Of a DNA stretch of 64,000 nt, positions 13,001-28,000 are shown piece by piece. The stretch is from Nectonema munidae (lineage: Eukaryota > Nematomorpha > Nectonematoida > Nectonematidae), in contig JAUIRK010001039.1 of the NCBI GenBank assembly GCA_030549495.1, positions 496,001 to 560,000 of the forward strand, given 5' to 3'. Position 1 is the first letter of the stretch. Each line of letters starts with the position of its first letter. The position numbers and the translations under genes are program-made. The notes under the pieces were generated by a model, which did not search any database, was not told the origin of the DNA, and saw only the letters and a program-made list of their open reading frames with translations.

Positions 13001-16000
13001 TTTCATTTACTTTATATATAATTCTCCCAAAACATTTTTTTGCACGGTTCATTGTGCAAACATAAGTTTCAGTCGAATTGTCTAAGAAAAAGTTATATAA
13101 TTTTCAATATACATTAAAAAATAGGCATTATAATTAAGAAAAATAATCTAATTCCCTAATTAAAAAAACAAAATATACTTTTTATTTTCAAATAGTAAAA
13201 TCAACTGTCAATAAAAACAACCATTTAAAATAAAATTTTCTCTGTGAATATGGTGTATACACTGAATTCCACTAAGGTATGTGAGGTTGACTTTCAAACT
13301 TATTAACACCTAATGCAAAACCAGTAACAATAGCAATATACAGCAAGTAACAACAAGAAAAAGTACACAGCTTGTGCATGGCTGACCACACGCACATACA
13401 TTGAAAGGAAAGTGGACGCCTTTTTCCGATTACCGAAACCCAGTACACAGCCAACCTTACTTACGCCCCGTCGATGGTCTCTTATGAAAAATAATATTTT
13501 TGCTTAAGTGCATTGAATGGAACAAAACAACATTTTTTATTTATGTTTTTAATTATAAATATAACTACATATAATGCTTCTGAATGGTTGAATGATGATA
13601 AAATTTTGTTCAATCTCATCTGAGATTTTTGCGCAGTTCATTTGAATTGTCAAATTTATTCAAGAACTTTCAAAATACTTGCTTCTATTTTAGCATGATT
13701 GTATTCGTTAAAACTTAATAAAATTTTATAGATTTCTAAAAAAAATAAAAAAATGTTATGCTATGTAATTTACCAGCACTCCTTACGATTTAAAAGTATT
13801 TGTAGTCTTCCAACGTTAATACATTGCACTTTGTAGTACAGATTCGTATACGAAGCTTCACTTATTGTGTCAATGTATTTTTACTTAAATCTGTCCGAAT
13901 ACTTCGAATCATTTAAAAAGAATTATATTAGAAATACATTTATTTGAAAATTTGCCCTTTAAACTTTTATGTGTTTGTAAGGAAGTACTTGCGTAGCAAA
14001 TTGTACCGGAACAAATTCCAAACGTTATCTGTATGGGCGGTATAATTGCCAATTATACCATGGAAAATCTTCAGCAATGAATAAATAGCATCAGTTGATT
14101 TTTAAAAAAAATTAAATTTTCGGTTATTCATACAACGAAATATGTAAAAAATTGGATTCGCAAAATTTTTATTTTTCTTATTTCTTTGATATGATTGGCT
14201 AATGGTTCTGTACCCTGGCCAATCATATCAGATTTTCCTCTCTACAATAATATATAAATAGACTTTAAATATATTTTTTACCTTATTATAGAATAGCTCC
14301 ACAGACGACAACAAAAAATCGTTTTGGTCTTTACAGAAAGATGACGTATGACTATTTTTACTTTATGGAATCTCCATATACGTTGTTTCTTTTTATTGTA
14401 AATTTTGTTTTTCTAAACTTAACGAAATAAGGCCAAGATTATCTTATTTCTATTTTATAATATTGACTACACTTAGTCGTATTCATTTTTCCGTGTATTT
14501 AGCGTATTTCATAGCCTATAAGCCGCACAATTTAGACAAATATAAGAAATAACTTTTTTTTACTGCGTTGTCAATATTCGATCTACAATCATACCACAAA
14601 TTTATACAAAGCAATGTCAAAACAGTTTATTAAATTTAAAATTCATCAAAGTCCTCTTCATCTGAACTAGAACCAAACATGTCATACTCCTTCTGGGATA
14701 GGGTAACTGCATCAGTAGAGTCATAATAAAGTTCAACTTCCTCTTCAACACTCACATCATCCCTGTCCTCCCATAAAAACTTATCCTTTGTCCCACCAAG
14801 TTTGTTTGAAATCCCACACTTCAAAAATCTATTTGTGATACAAGATTTATGGATGTCCTTCCATGACTCCACAATCCAAATACGGATGGTTGGTAGATCA
14901 ACCCTCTTCAGTCGTCCAGTGGGGGTCTTTGCTTGGTTTCCGGTAGCCATCCACTCAGTCCATTTCTTCCTCATCCTCTCTTTGAAAGGACAGTTAACCC
15001 AGACATCCAGTAGCTGCATGACAGATGTAAAACCTCCGGGATAATAGCTGGTGTGGTCTTGATGTCTTTCAGCTGTTGCAGAACTTTTGCTGTCTTGTGA
15101 CACCTGAAACTGTCCAGGACTAAGATGAAGGTTTCTTCAGCAAGCTGCCAGATCTGGAATCCCATACTTGACTGACCCAGTCTTTTAATCCCCTTGGAGG
15201 TGGTGGTGTTTGATGGCAGATCGAAGGTGGGTTGCCGATCTGGCTGATGGAGTACTCTAGCGTTGATTAATGATAAACTTCTGGAAGCTTATTATCTTAT
15301 CCTCATACTGGTCTGGAAATCGTTGGGCTATGGTTGTCCTCCTTCGAAACGATAGGTTGTGCCTTTCTAGGAACCTGGCAACCCAACTATAACTTGACTT
15401 GAATTCTGCTGCACCAAACTGAGGAGCGACTTGGAGGGCAAGGACTCGCAGTTATGTGGTGGATACTGGGATGCCTGCTTGTCGACGCCATAGAATCTCT
15501 TCTAAAAGCTTGGATTCCAACTCCGGGTATTTGGCTGAGCTACCACGGTTGATCATTTTATACTTTGGCATCTCTTCAAGTGTGGGTCTGGTTTTTTTCC
15601 ATCTTCGGATGTTGGATTCATCGATACCAAAATGTCTGGCTGCAGCCCTGTTACAATGAAGGTCAGCATACTCAGCCATCGCAATCTTCTCCTTGACAGT
15701 GTACTGGATTCTTCTTCTAGGAGGCATGTTGTTGGTAGAGCAGTAGATAGGTATAAATAATGATATTGTTTAAATTGTGGAGGCTTAATATAGCACCTGA
15801 TTAAAAGAAAGAAAATTAACAGGATGTCACTTGATTACTTCACACCAAATTGATACCATTTGATTACTTCACACCAAATTGACACCACTTGATTACTTCA
15901 CACCAAATGCCACTCATATGAGCTGCTGGATGTTTGCGGGTGCGTCTTATAGACACAGGTAAGGTTTTTACCTTGTATTTCGTTCAAAAGTCCGATGCGG

Positions 16001-19000
16001 CTTATAGACGATGAAATACGGTACTACAAATATCTACGAATGTTCTTTATTCGCCTTTTTCCAGATCAAACTTTATTACGTTTTTTCATCACTTCACACG
16101 AGCATAAACATTCCTCCTAAATGAAGTCATGTAAAATTTTTAAATTTTTGCATAGGGTTTTTCTAGATCCTTTAAGTAAGGTATATCATATATATTTATA
16201 TTTTTTTCATAATGAATTAACAATTAAGAAATATTTGGTGTCTTTAAACCACACCTTTTTGTTTCCTTATTGAAATGATTTTGATGACTATTCGATTTCA
16301 TTTTGTAGATATTTTCGTATCAAACGCTTGGAAGTGATAAGAAATTTTCGTCATCACTCCCTACTTATGCAAACTCAATTCCCTCCACTTTCATAGCCTC
16401 CTCACCATCTCCAACACCCTTTTCCCAGTTGTCGCTTTCCTCTTCAACATCTCCTCCTCTTGAGAATAACAAGCAGTTTTCAACGACTTGCAATAGTATG
16501 CTACTATTTCCAATACTCTCTTATTTTACAACTTTACTTTTGATGCTAAAGAAAAATCAAACCTGAATTTTATTCAAATAGAATAAATAAGTTTATACCA
16601 TTAAAGATTGGTAGGTCAAACCTACCTTAAAGACTGCGTCCATTGTGAACATTTTCAACTCTTCCCAATTAATCCTGATTTAGATTATTCAACCTTGATT
16701 AAGTTACCACTCTTTGACACTGGTCCTTTTTTGATGGTTCCCTCAAATAAGCTCTTAATACAACTTTGACTATTCTGTAATTCACTGGTGTCGAACATAC
16801 GACCTGGAAGCTAAATGCGGCCCTTAAGATAATTTCATGATGTCTGTCGAAGGATCTCTTTATTGCATAATGAGATATTATCTCCTTTTTTCTGTATATT
16901 AATAATGTGGTTTTCTGTCATAACTAATTTGGATGAAATTCATCCCATTTCTTTATCATTTTTCAGGCAAACATTACTACTGCCAAAAGTTGTAGAAATA
17001 AGATGTAATATAACTTTTTTACGAACCAATAAACATGACTCAAATTCGCTTGAAATCAACTGATACTAAATATTGATGAACAATAATAATCTCCCGATGA
17101 TATATATTCCTGGCCTAAAATAAGGCTTTTATAACAATCTCAGTTGGGCACCTCTGCTGTAATTCTCGGAATAATTTCGTAAAAATTTCATTTATTTCAA
17201 TATTACTTATTTTTTCTAGGAGGGGGGAGGGGTGTTTTCCTGAAGTCGCAATTAAACCGCTTGTATCGAACAATAAGCACAGAAATGTTGGGTTTGAGTT
17301 ATCCAGACAAGCAAACTCAAGTCCCCAATAAATAATTGAATTTTAATCGCTGAAAAACTTAAAAATAATATTGATATTTCATAACAGGTAAAACCAATGG
17401 AGACACTTTCAAGTTGGTACATTTTTCATCAAAAAGGTGACGTATGCTGGAGGTTGCGTCACACTCATTATTATACTCTGTGTACCATTTATTTAACAAG
17501 TGTTCAGGATAAGCATTATCTTTATACAAATTAAGAATGTATTTGATGTTTTGATTACGAAAATCATCAGTATTATTGATGCGTGCTATTCTTTTAAGGT
17601 GGCCAATAAAAGTTGCGCGTTTGACGGATAGTGCGGGGCTGAAAGGAAATTGATGACAATTGGTTTTTTCATGGGTTTGACATATAAGAAGTGGATGATT
17701 TTGTTGTCAGAGAAAGTTAGTAAAATGTTGAGGAATGGTAGAGAGGAGTTGTTTATTTCTGTTGTAAACTTGATGTTGTTGCTTATTGAATTAGCGTAAT
17801 TAACGAATGAGAGTAATTCTGATTTGTTTTTTGTCCAGATGAAAAAAATATCATCTACATATCTTCGCCAGGAAGGTGGAAAATTCGGGTGTTTGACTAA
17901 AATTTGTTCGATATGGTTCATGTAAATATTGGACAGAAGAGATGAAAGTTTACCACCCATTGGCAAACCTTTAGTTTGAAGGTAGAGTTGTTTGTCACGA
18001 TATATAATATTGTTGTGCAAAGTAAAATTTAAAATGTCTTTGAGTAAAGGTAGATCATCATCTGTGAATGGATGTAGATCAATTTTATCTTTGTGTAATG
18101 CTAAAAAGTCAATGGTGAGATCAGTCAAAGTGTCTAGTGGAATGGAGTTGTAGAGGTCAACCACGCCTAGACTAACGAGTAAAGTATTTGGAGGAAAGGT
18201 ATTAAGGAAAAATGAGTTGTTCAACAAAGCGCTGTTGTTCTTTATTGGGTATGGAATCAACGTGTTTACTTTGGATAAGGCGGTATTGATGAGCCAATTT
18301 AGACGTTCAGTTGGTGTGTTGATAGCCGAAACAATGCTGCGTGTAGGTTTAATTTCAGTGTCCTTGTGCGTTTTAGGAAGACCATAAATTGATGCAGGTT
18401 GTGTGTTGCAGACGAGCAGATCGTACATTAGCTTTTTGGATATGATATTTTTGGAATGTAGTATACGAGTGAACTTGTTGACTTGTTTTATGATTGTATT
18501 GGTAAATGTGATTGGGTTGCATATTATTTTAAAAAGTGACTCATCTTGCAGGTATGTATTCATTTGATGGTTGTAAGTGGATTTGTCAAGAATATACATC
18601 TCTCCACCTTTATCAGATCTGCAAAAAAACGAGATCCGGTTTTTTTCTAAGATTATGCAATTCGCGTTCAGTTTCACGAGAAATATTAGGGGTTGGTTGA
18701 ATATTTGATGTGTGTGTAGAGGAGATGAAGTTTTCTAAGACTAAGTGAACTAGCTGCATTGAATTGTTGTACTTAGTTGTTTGATGAAATGGATTCGAAT
18801 TAAAAGTATTCGGTTGATTTAGATTTGGTGAAGTTGTGAGATTGTTTTGGTTTTCAGCTGAGGTGTTGTTGAAATGGGTGTTCCAGAGTAATTTATGTTT
18901 TGTTTTGGAAAGGGAGGGCCGTGTACCTGTGGCTGCAGGCCCAATAGTCCCTATGTTAACTTGGCCCTGGGTATCTTCAAAGTTGGGCACCGTTAATCAA

Positions 19001-22000
19001 AATTTAACTTTGTTAACCGTTAACCCAAAAGCTTAGCCGGTTATTTAAACCGCTAAAGTTGATCATCACTAAAAACAAAAAAAATTTCCCCCCTCAAACA
19101 TTTATCTGAAAATGCTTTCATAAATGTCTACAAATAAAAAATTGTCTTTTTATTGTAATAAACTATAAAAAAAAATTTTTATAAAAATGCTGACAAAGTA
19201 GCTTCATCTTTTAAAAGACATAAATGAAAAGGCAATTATAGTAATTTTGGCTATTTTTCCGGGTTTTAAAGGTTTTTTAGATTCAGACAAAAGTGGTAGA
19301 ACAAAATTCAAATAACGTTAATTGATTAAGTAGTTATAAAAATTTTGAAATATAACCACAGTATTACTATCACGAATCTAATAAAAAGTGTTCTATATGT
19401 TCTGGCTTTTTCCTATTTTTTTCTGCGAAAAGTAACACCAACATCGTAATCTTTTAAATTAGACGGATGATCTATTGGCGTTTTAGGAATATATATTTGT
19501 TTTATATGTATTTTAATAAAATTTTCAAAATGATGATTTATTATATAATTGATTTTTATTTGATAATAATCGTCTACCTTTCTTTTTTAATAAATTTTCT
19601 TATGTAAAAATCACTCTATGCATCCTCTTGAAAAGGGGCCGAGTGACTATTTATTCTTTTTTGATGATGATTTTTCTAAATCTACAAACAATTTTTTGCT
19701 TTATTCTAGAAAATTTTTCCATGTCTTCACCAACTAAAAATTACATCAAGGCATCAACGATGAATCTTCATCAAAACAATAGCCTATGCAACAGTGGTAG
19801 CAGTGCTATGGGCAACTACAGTACTGTTGGTAGTATTAGCCAAAATTGCAGTAGTCATGGTAACTGTTTTGGTGATTTTACCGGTTCTCTCAACGATTTT
19901 ATCACCTCTAATTCTTCCATTTCTTCTTTTCCTGAAATTTCTCACACTAGAAGCTCTTGCAAGTAAATTTTGAATTATTGCATTTTTATCCTTCGCATTT
20001 CATTAAACTTCACATGTTCCACTCCCATTTTTGGAGTTAGCTTCTTCGTGTACTTTTATTCTATCTTTGACAAGAGCTCACATCTTTTTTACTCATAGAG
20101 CATTTTTGAACATTTGACATTGCTAGAATTTCTCCAAAATTGTTTTCATACTGATCAAGATGAAGCAAAAATTTTCGTGCTTATAAGTTTAAATGTGGTT
20201 ACATTTGTTTCATTTTTATTAAAATAAGGTATCTTAAAAACCATCTTAACTACTTTTACATTTTTTAGTAGTAGTGATCCATTAATTCTTTTGGTAATTT
20301 TCTTGTACTTTTAGACTTTACTTGTATTTTGTGAAAAAGACAGAGAATGTTAATATATTTTTACGACAATATCTGTGCATTTAGATGGTTAGTTCATGCT
20401 TTGATTGAATAGTTTTATTTCCAAAATAAACAATCTTGTCATTCAAATCCAATCCGCCATTGATAAGAATGGTGAGAAGAGGAAAAATTTCAAACGAATT
20501 CCAGATTTTTGAATGTGTCACATTTGAAACATAACTTCCTTCTCCTATCTACTACATTTTTTATTTCCGTTTATCCTACATTTGCAGTGGAATTGAAAGA
20601 AATTCTTTTGCACACCTATTAACATTCATAAAGAGTTCTTATAAAAGAAAACGATCCACACCCATTATTCTTGGATCTTTTTTCTGATGACCGTATTGCT
20701 TTGGCTCTAAAAATCTCTGTGCGTATGCTATCTTATTCTTATTTATTTTTTTAGTATAATGAAAAAGTTAGCGTCAGACACTTACAACTCATTCACTCCC
20801 TTAAATTCTCCGCTCCCGCCAAATTTAAGTAATCAATCTTTCTTATAATCTTTAATGTCATTTATCGATCATTTTAACAAATATCCTCTTAAAACAGTCG
20901 GTCCACGTGATCAATTCCCTTATAGTTTCTAGTTTAGGCTCTTTGATACAAAAAATTGAAATCAAATAACCTACAATCAATTCACGTATTCAATATTTTT
21001 CCCCAACACTGAGCATATTAATTTGAATTGTTATTCTTCAATTTTTTTATATCAATATATGCATTCTTCTATATAAATGTTTGTTTTAGGTTTTCACTTT
21101 TTTTAAGAACATTCCGACAACTCGTTCTTAAAATATAATTACACTCTCCAATAAGCAACCGATTTTATAATATGTAATATTGCGAAAAATAGTTTGACTT
21201 CCATTTAGTTAAAAATAAAGTAACTTTTGTAACAAATAAACTAGAGGTTATATTAATTGCCTTTAAGATTAATAGGTTTTCAGCACTTATACTGGTATTT
21301 AACTGTTAAAACCAGCATATTAGTGCCCTATGATATTTTTGCGAATGCGTTTCACATATGGTATTGGGTGTCGCCCCGTCATCAATCTTCTTTGATCATA
21401 GTTTGACACAATGGGTGCAATTGCGTCTTCTTATCAACTAAAACTTTACTTTTCAGGCCCATTAAGTCATTGATGATCACCAAAATAAAAATTGTCGAAA
21501 AAAATTAATGATCAAATTCTATAACTCGGTTTGAATTTTCGTATGCTCGCTCCTGATTTTATTTTGAGCAATTTTAATGATAGTAGATGCGAAAAGTCCA
21601 AGGTATAATTGTTTAATTATAAACAATTTTAATGATAGTCGAAGACGCACATATTCACTAGTATTGCAAGAAAAAGAGGTTGAATTATTTATAAGATATT
21701 AGGCGTGGTATAAGAATGCAAGATATATATAAACATTCATATAACAAGATCTCTTTTACAAGAACAAAGAGCTCTTAAAATAGCGCAATCTAAAAGGAGA
21801 AAAACATTCCTGGCTTCAAATGGTTCCTAACGGGTTAACGACGAGAGTCCACTTTATATAAAAATATGATCGTTTCCTTTTACAAATGCTTTATAATACA
21901 AATTGAATATTCTGGTCGTTAACGTCTTATTAATCTGCAATGGGATGTATTTTTGCCAAAAAAAGAAGCTTTAATCCAGGTATAAATACTTTAAATATCA

Positions 22001-25000
22001 TAATTAAAAAAAGCTTTTCGTATTTCATTATCTTTTTACAATATTTGGACTATCAAAATTAGAACAAGAAAAAAAATCCTTTTAAATTATATTAAAGTAA
22101 TAACTAATCATTATTTTATTAACTAAAATTTTTAATTTAAATCTTTAAATAAAATTGTATTTTATTTAAATAAAAAAATATTAAAAAATTGAACTCAAGG
22201 CGTAAAAAGTCCTTAACATCAAAATTTGGCTAGATTTGCGCCCGTATGTCGTCTAAGAGTATTCATTCTAACTTTTATCATGGTTTAAATTTGAACAATC
22301 TTGGTTAGAGACCGATCAATGATCATCAAATCTATTCTTAAGATCAAGGTTCTCACTCTCTCTCTCTCAATATATGGTGTCTACGGACCTTGAAAACCTG
22401 GAAAACCCCTTGAAAATAAAAACATATCTTGAAAACCTTAAAAACACCTTGAAAGATGATTATGAACCTTGAAAACTTTCCAAAAATTTGATTTTTATAT
22501 GAATAATAGGTTTAAGAATGTTTTTCTTAAGACTTTTCTATTAAAGTTTGTTGTACGTACGTTGATATCATATAAGCATTGATATAATAATGGAGATAAT
22601 GATAAGTTGTTTCAATACTCTTTTGTTTTCTGTTTGATACTACGAGCTATGTTTCATGACAATGCTCATAAGGAAGTTGCTAGGCGGGAAAATTATTGGT
22701 TCTAGGACATTTGCAGCACTCTAAGCAGAGTGCTTCCCTCTCTCTAACAAAAACTATTTCCATTGTCATGGGCTATGTCTTCTGTGTTTACATTTTCTCT
22801 TACACTTTTTACTCTCTTGTGTTTTCCTTCGAATATAACATCATTATCAGAATCATCAACACAATATTTAAAAAATAAATCTTCAAAATGTTCGCTTACC
22901 GTTGCAAATGTTCACTGCTGCATGATATTCGCTTCTCACTAGCACACACAGCATTATTATTTTTCATCAATCATGCACACTTATTTTCATCATTTCAATT
23001 TTTGTTTCATTGTAGAAAGGAGTTTTATAAATTCTCGCTATATTTGTTCGTTTCTTCTATTAGTTTTAAATTAGCATTTTGCCATCTATCTATTACATGC
23101 CCAGTAATAAATCAGCTTGGAAAAGTTCTTCCTTAGTGAATGGCTGAGTGTTCCTGAATGCAAGCCATGGTTGAAAGAAAATAAAAAGGATCCTCACTTA
23201 GCATATTGTGTTCTTTGTAAGAAGGACATAACTTTGGGTAGAATGGGTAGAAGTGCGCTTTCAAGTCATCACGACAAAAGTGTCAAACATTTGAAGGCTG
23301 CTAAACAAGAAAATATTTAGAGTTTTAATAAGCACAGCGAGACTCAACAAAGTTTGTCAGTATCAAATTTAAATAGTCAAAGTTCAAGCATGCTTTATTG
23401 AGACTGAGATTCAAACTTCACCAATGTTTTGCAAAGAAAAAAAATCATGTTTTTTAACTGTTTGTGATCTAATAAAAAAAAGCTGAAATATTGTGGACTA
23501 TGCACGTTGTTTATTCTAATCTTTCGCTGAGAGCTGGCAGTGAAGGCGTTGAGGTTCAAAAACTTATGTTTTTTGATTGTCAGAATGCTCAAGATATGAA
23601 GCTCGGTAAAGACAAATGATCATATATAATTAATTTCGGACTAGCCCCTCATTTTCATAATTTGCTGAAAAGCGATGTTTTGCAGTCTGAATTCATCTCT
23701 GTCTCTTTTGATGAAACTCTAAATAAAGTATCCCAGAAAAAACAAATGGACATTATTGTAAAGTTTAAAAACAGAGGCAAGTTTTTCACTCGATACTGGG
23801 GTTCTACTTTTTTAGGGCACTCAACAGCTTCCGATTTGCTGGAAAAATTCCTCTGGACTCTGGACTCAATTAAAATTTCCAGAATTGTTCAAATATCTAT
23901 GGATGGACCTGCTATAAACTGGAAATTTTTGAAGATTTTCAAAAATTATTCCTATCAACAAAATGAAAACAATCCTGAAATTTTAGGGGTAGGAAATTGT
24001 TCTCTTCATGTTGTACATGGAGCCTTCAAAAATGGAGAAAGTCTTTCGAATTGGAAAATTATCCCCCTTTTGAGAGATATTTATAATCTTTTCAAAGATG
24101 TTCCCGCAAGGCGTTCCGACTTTATTAGTTTTACAAATATTAAAGTGTTTCCTATGAAGTTCTGTAATGTTAGATGTAATGCTTGAGAACATTAAATGTA
24201 GTGAAAGAGCTTTGTTTTTGTTACCTCACTTGAAAAATTATGTAGAAGCCTGCGAAAAAAATAAATGTGTTCCTAAATGTTCCACTTATTTCAAGATTAA
24301 AGAGAGGATGAAAGATGAACTTTTAACTGCGAAGATAGCTTTTTTCATTAGCCAAGGAACTTAAACCTTTTTTACTGGAATTTCAAACAAATGATATTTT
24401 GATTCCTTTTTTGTATGACAAGTTGTATAAAGTGACATTAAACGTTGCTTCTTATTTTCTTCAAAATGATTTTTTATATAATCTTAAAACTGGAGACGCT
24501 TTGTGCAAAGCTGCAGAAGAAGAAAGTTGTTTTTTACATCAATCTAAGATTGATTTAGGGTTTACTACCAGAAATGAACTGAAATTTTTTTTAAAAAGTA
24601 ATCAAATTGATGCAAATGCTATTAACGATTTTAGAAAGGGTTGCAAGAACTTTCTTCTTGGAGTTTTTCATAAAATAGTGAATAGATCACCATTAAAAAA
24701 CAAACTTGTTTCTGATATTAGATGTTTTCTTCCGGAACGTCTTTTAGATAACAATGAAGAAATGATCAAAGGAGTTTTGGATGCTTTAGTTGAAAAGAAG
24801 TGGATTACTGGAGAAGAAGGAAACGATGCTTTGCGAGCTTATAGAGAACTAAAGTCTATTCAAAATGTAAAAAGTTATGTAGAGATTAATATTAAAACCA
24901 AAAAGCTTGAAGAATTTTGGGATGAAATATTGGAATTGCTTGATGAAAATGAGTCTTTGAAAAAAGTAGTTCAAATAATTTTCACTCTTTTCCACTCTAA

Positions 25001-28000
25001 TGCTGCTGTTGAAAGATCTTTTTCCATTAACAAAGATTGCCTGAATGATAATCTACAAGAAAGATCTTTAATAGGCAGAAGAATGGTATATGATCACATT
25101 CAAAGCCATGATGGAATAAAGAATGTTACGATTGATAAAAGAATGCTTCTGAGTGTAGAGAATTCAAGAAAATTATATACGGAAGCTTTGGAAAAAAAGA
25201 AAAGAGAAAATATTTCAGAAATAACTTCAAAAGAAAAAAAGAGAAAGTTGTGAAGATAAGCACAGATCAACTCTTACAACTAAATCAAGAAACTGAATTA
25301 ATAAAAAAAAAGTTATGCGATCTTTAATTATATGTTTCTTTCAATAAATATTTTCTTATCAAAATTATATTTTGTATAAAAAAATTTTTTTTAAATATGT
25401 AAATGGTTATTAGCAAACGAAACTCATGAAACATTCTTTATAATGTACGTGTTTTTAATGCTTCGGCCGCATTAAAGTCTACGTAAGGTTTTTATCCAGC
25501 CTTAATTAAAATTCTATTTGATGAAACTTTATCAAATTACTATTTATGCAAAATTCAACTGCTGTTTTTGACTGACTTGATCTGCTGATTGCTGGCTTTT
25601 AAAGTAAAAAAGGATGTTTTTTGTTTTGTAAAGTTTAGAAAGAATACTTTTCATTTCTCAATAAATTTTTCAAGTTGCAAACCTGTTTCTAGACGATTCG
25701 TTTTTCCCACATTCTGCCTCCTTCTCCAACGTGCTCTCCTCCAAACTGTCCTCAACTCTCCTCTACAATGACTCGCCGTTTTCCGGGAGTGGAGTCGGTG
25801 ATTCGGGCGAAGTGTCATCCAGACAGTATAGCGCTGGTAGCGCGATCTCCAATTTCTCATCCATTATTACCTCAAACCCTTCCCTTCCATCCTACAACAG
25901 CGCACCCTTTCAAGACATCTCCATGTTTGATGTAATTCCGCGCATCAACCCCAATAGCAGAAATTTGCAGTACAGTGCAAGCGACTTTGCTACCACAGCA
26001 ACCATATCTCCATTTTTGACTTCAACACTTTCTCCCTCCTTTCGTTCCAATTTATCTCAGTCCTCCTGCATAAATTCTCACAATTTTCTCAACTTCAACA
26101 TCAACAATAATAATACTTCTCCCCCATCATCACAAAACAACTCAAACACCAATGATGAAGGATCCGAGTTTAATAGTTTGCACGCGTTCACTCCCGAAAA
26201 TTCTTCTAATCTTCCCTTAACATCCTTCTCCTTTAAAAAAAATCCTTCTTTTCACAATCCTCTTTCAAAGTCAGTGGATCAGTCTGCTTACACAGGTTTT
26301 TTTTCTTATTTATTTTTCAAATCGTCACATTTCTTTTCACTAAAGTGTTTATTAGTTAATGGTTATTGGATCGAACCCTTGCAGATCATTGTATTCTTTT
26401 CCGGGATTGTCCAATTATTATGCTTACTTTGATTCGTCTCTCTTTCTTTTGAGATGTATATACAACTAAACTACGAGCTTCAAATATTTACTTTACAGCT
26501 GATATTAATATTAAGTGTATTTGAACAAAAACTCGAATCCTACAACGCGCTTTAGCATAAAACAAAAGACTCACAATTCTTAGTTTAGAAGTGCATTTTT
26601 TCTCACTCATTAAGAACGAGATTGGGGTGTATGTGTCAATCAGGTTGGAAAAACGCTCTAAGGTTTTTCCCCCAAAATGCCTTGTTTTGCGTTCCTTTTT
26701 TCAATGTTGAGCTGTTGTTCCCTGTGAATATTGTAAGTTTATTTTATTCAAAAATGTTGTTAGAGAGAAGCAAAATAGAGCATTTCTTTGCAAGAATTAA
26801 AATTAATTGCTCATGTGTTTTTAACGTTGTGAAACTCTTTAAAATAGTTTAAGTTCTCAAGAATAAATTATATATTGGCTATGTCTTGAATTTTCTTCAA
26901 GAAGTGTATGAGTTTGTACCTTTTTAAGTGGAAAACGTATTTATGAGGTATCTCTCTCGTTTGGTATTCTTTCGTCACGAAGCCACTATATTTACAACAG
27001 AATCTCCCATCAATCAATTATCTTAAATTCACTAAAAAGTGGGGGAAAATATGCTAATATATCTGTATGCTGTTAATTTAGTCTCAGTACTTTGCCCTCG
27101 TGTCGCATTTTAAGACATGTTTTCTTTTTTAACTTACAAAGTAAAAGTCGTATATTTTGAACTATTGTAGCCTCTCAAAGGAAAGGAGTTTTCTTTCTTT
27201 TTTTATTGCTGGAAGGCTACATCGCGCTATCATTAGTAAAAATAATTGTAATCATTTCCCTGTTTCTAGAATCTTCTTTTGGTGTAGATAATAGCAGCAG
27301 CGTGTCGTCGTCAGGAACAACAGTCAGCATTCCATCCTCCTCATTGGTCGCTCCCCCACCCAAAACAACGTGCAGTATTCTCGCCTCCTCAATCTCCTTT
27401 TCCTCGACTTCATGCTCGATGGGACTGAATCCTGCTCCCACCTCCTCTCAGTCATCGTCAACTGCCATGATCCCCGCTTTGCTCGGCGCCTCTCCCCTCG
27501 GTTCCTATCCCATGACGTCACAAGAAGTGTATCAAGCGAATTGTTTGGATCAAGCCTTCACAAATTTACCTCATAGAATGGACTGTGAGCGCATATGGTA
27601 TCTTTCCTTCTCCTCACCCACACTAGAAAGCAGATTTAGTTAGAATTAGCTCGTTATGCCGAAACCAAATAGATATTAGATAAAGTTAAAAAAAAATTCC
27701 AAAAGATCAGTCAAGTTTTTATAAAAATCACAAATTTTAGCTTGTGTTTTTTACTTTCTTTTTGAAATAATACAAAAGGCATCATAAATTTTAAAATAAT
27801 AATTATCTTAGTTATTATTGATGAAATTATGTTATAAGCAGAGTTTTAAGAAAGTTTGCAATCATTTTGAATTCATTGCTTGCTCAAAGAAACAGTTATA
27901 AATCTCTGGGATAGCAAATTTACTCTGAGACAACCTAATATTTGACTTTTCTGACTTCGAGTTAAGCCAGCGTATATTTTAACGTTCGCATAATTCTTTT

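Larger units (their letters stand above)
14502..16021 (-). mobile_element. pogo/CENP-B-like DNA transposon (Tc1-mariner superfamily)
   Basis: Inverted ends: cgtatttcatagcctataag at 14503-14522 and, from the other strand, cgtatttcatcgtctataag at 16001-16020. The ends abut TA at 14500-14501 and 16022-16023, the expected target. The right end also holds a subterminal partial copy (gcgtcttatagac) and three tandem copies of a ~32-bp unit containing ttacttcacaccaaat (about 15830-15910). Confidence 0.8.

Noticed and set aside
22696-23100. Frames between the ccttgaaaac cluster and the hAT finger, including an acidic frame on the - strand
   Set aside because: No family resemblance; probably non-coding part of the hAT relic or intron.
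25651-25860. Arginine-rich - strand frame
   Set aside because: Antisense shadow of the large CNOT3 linker exon.
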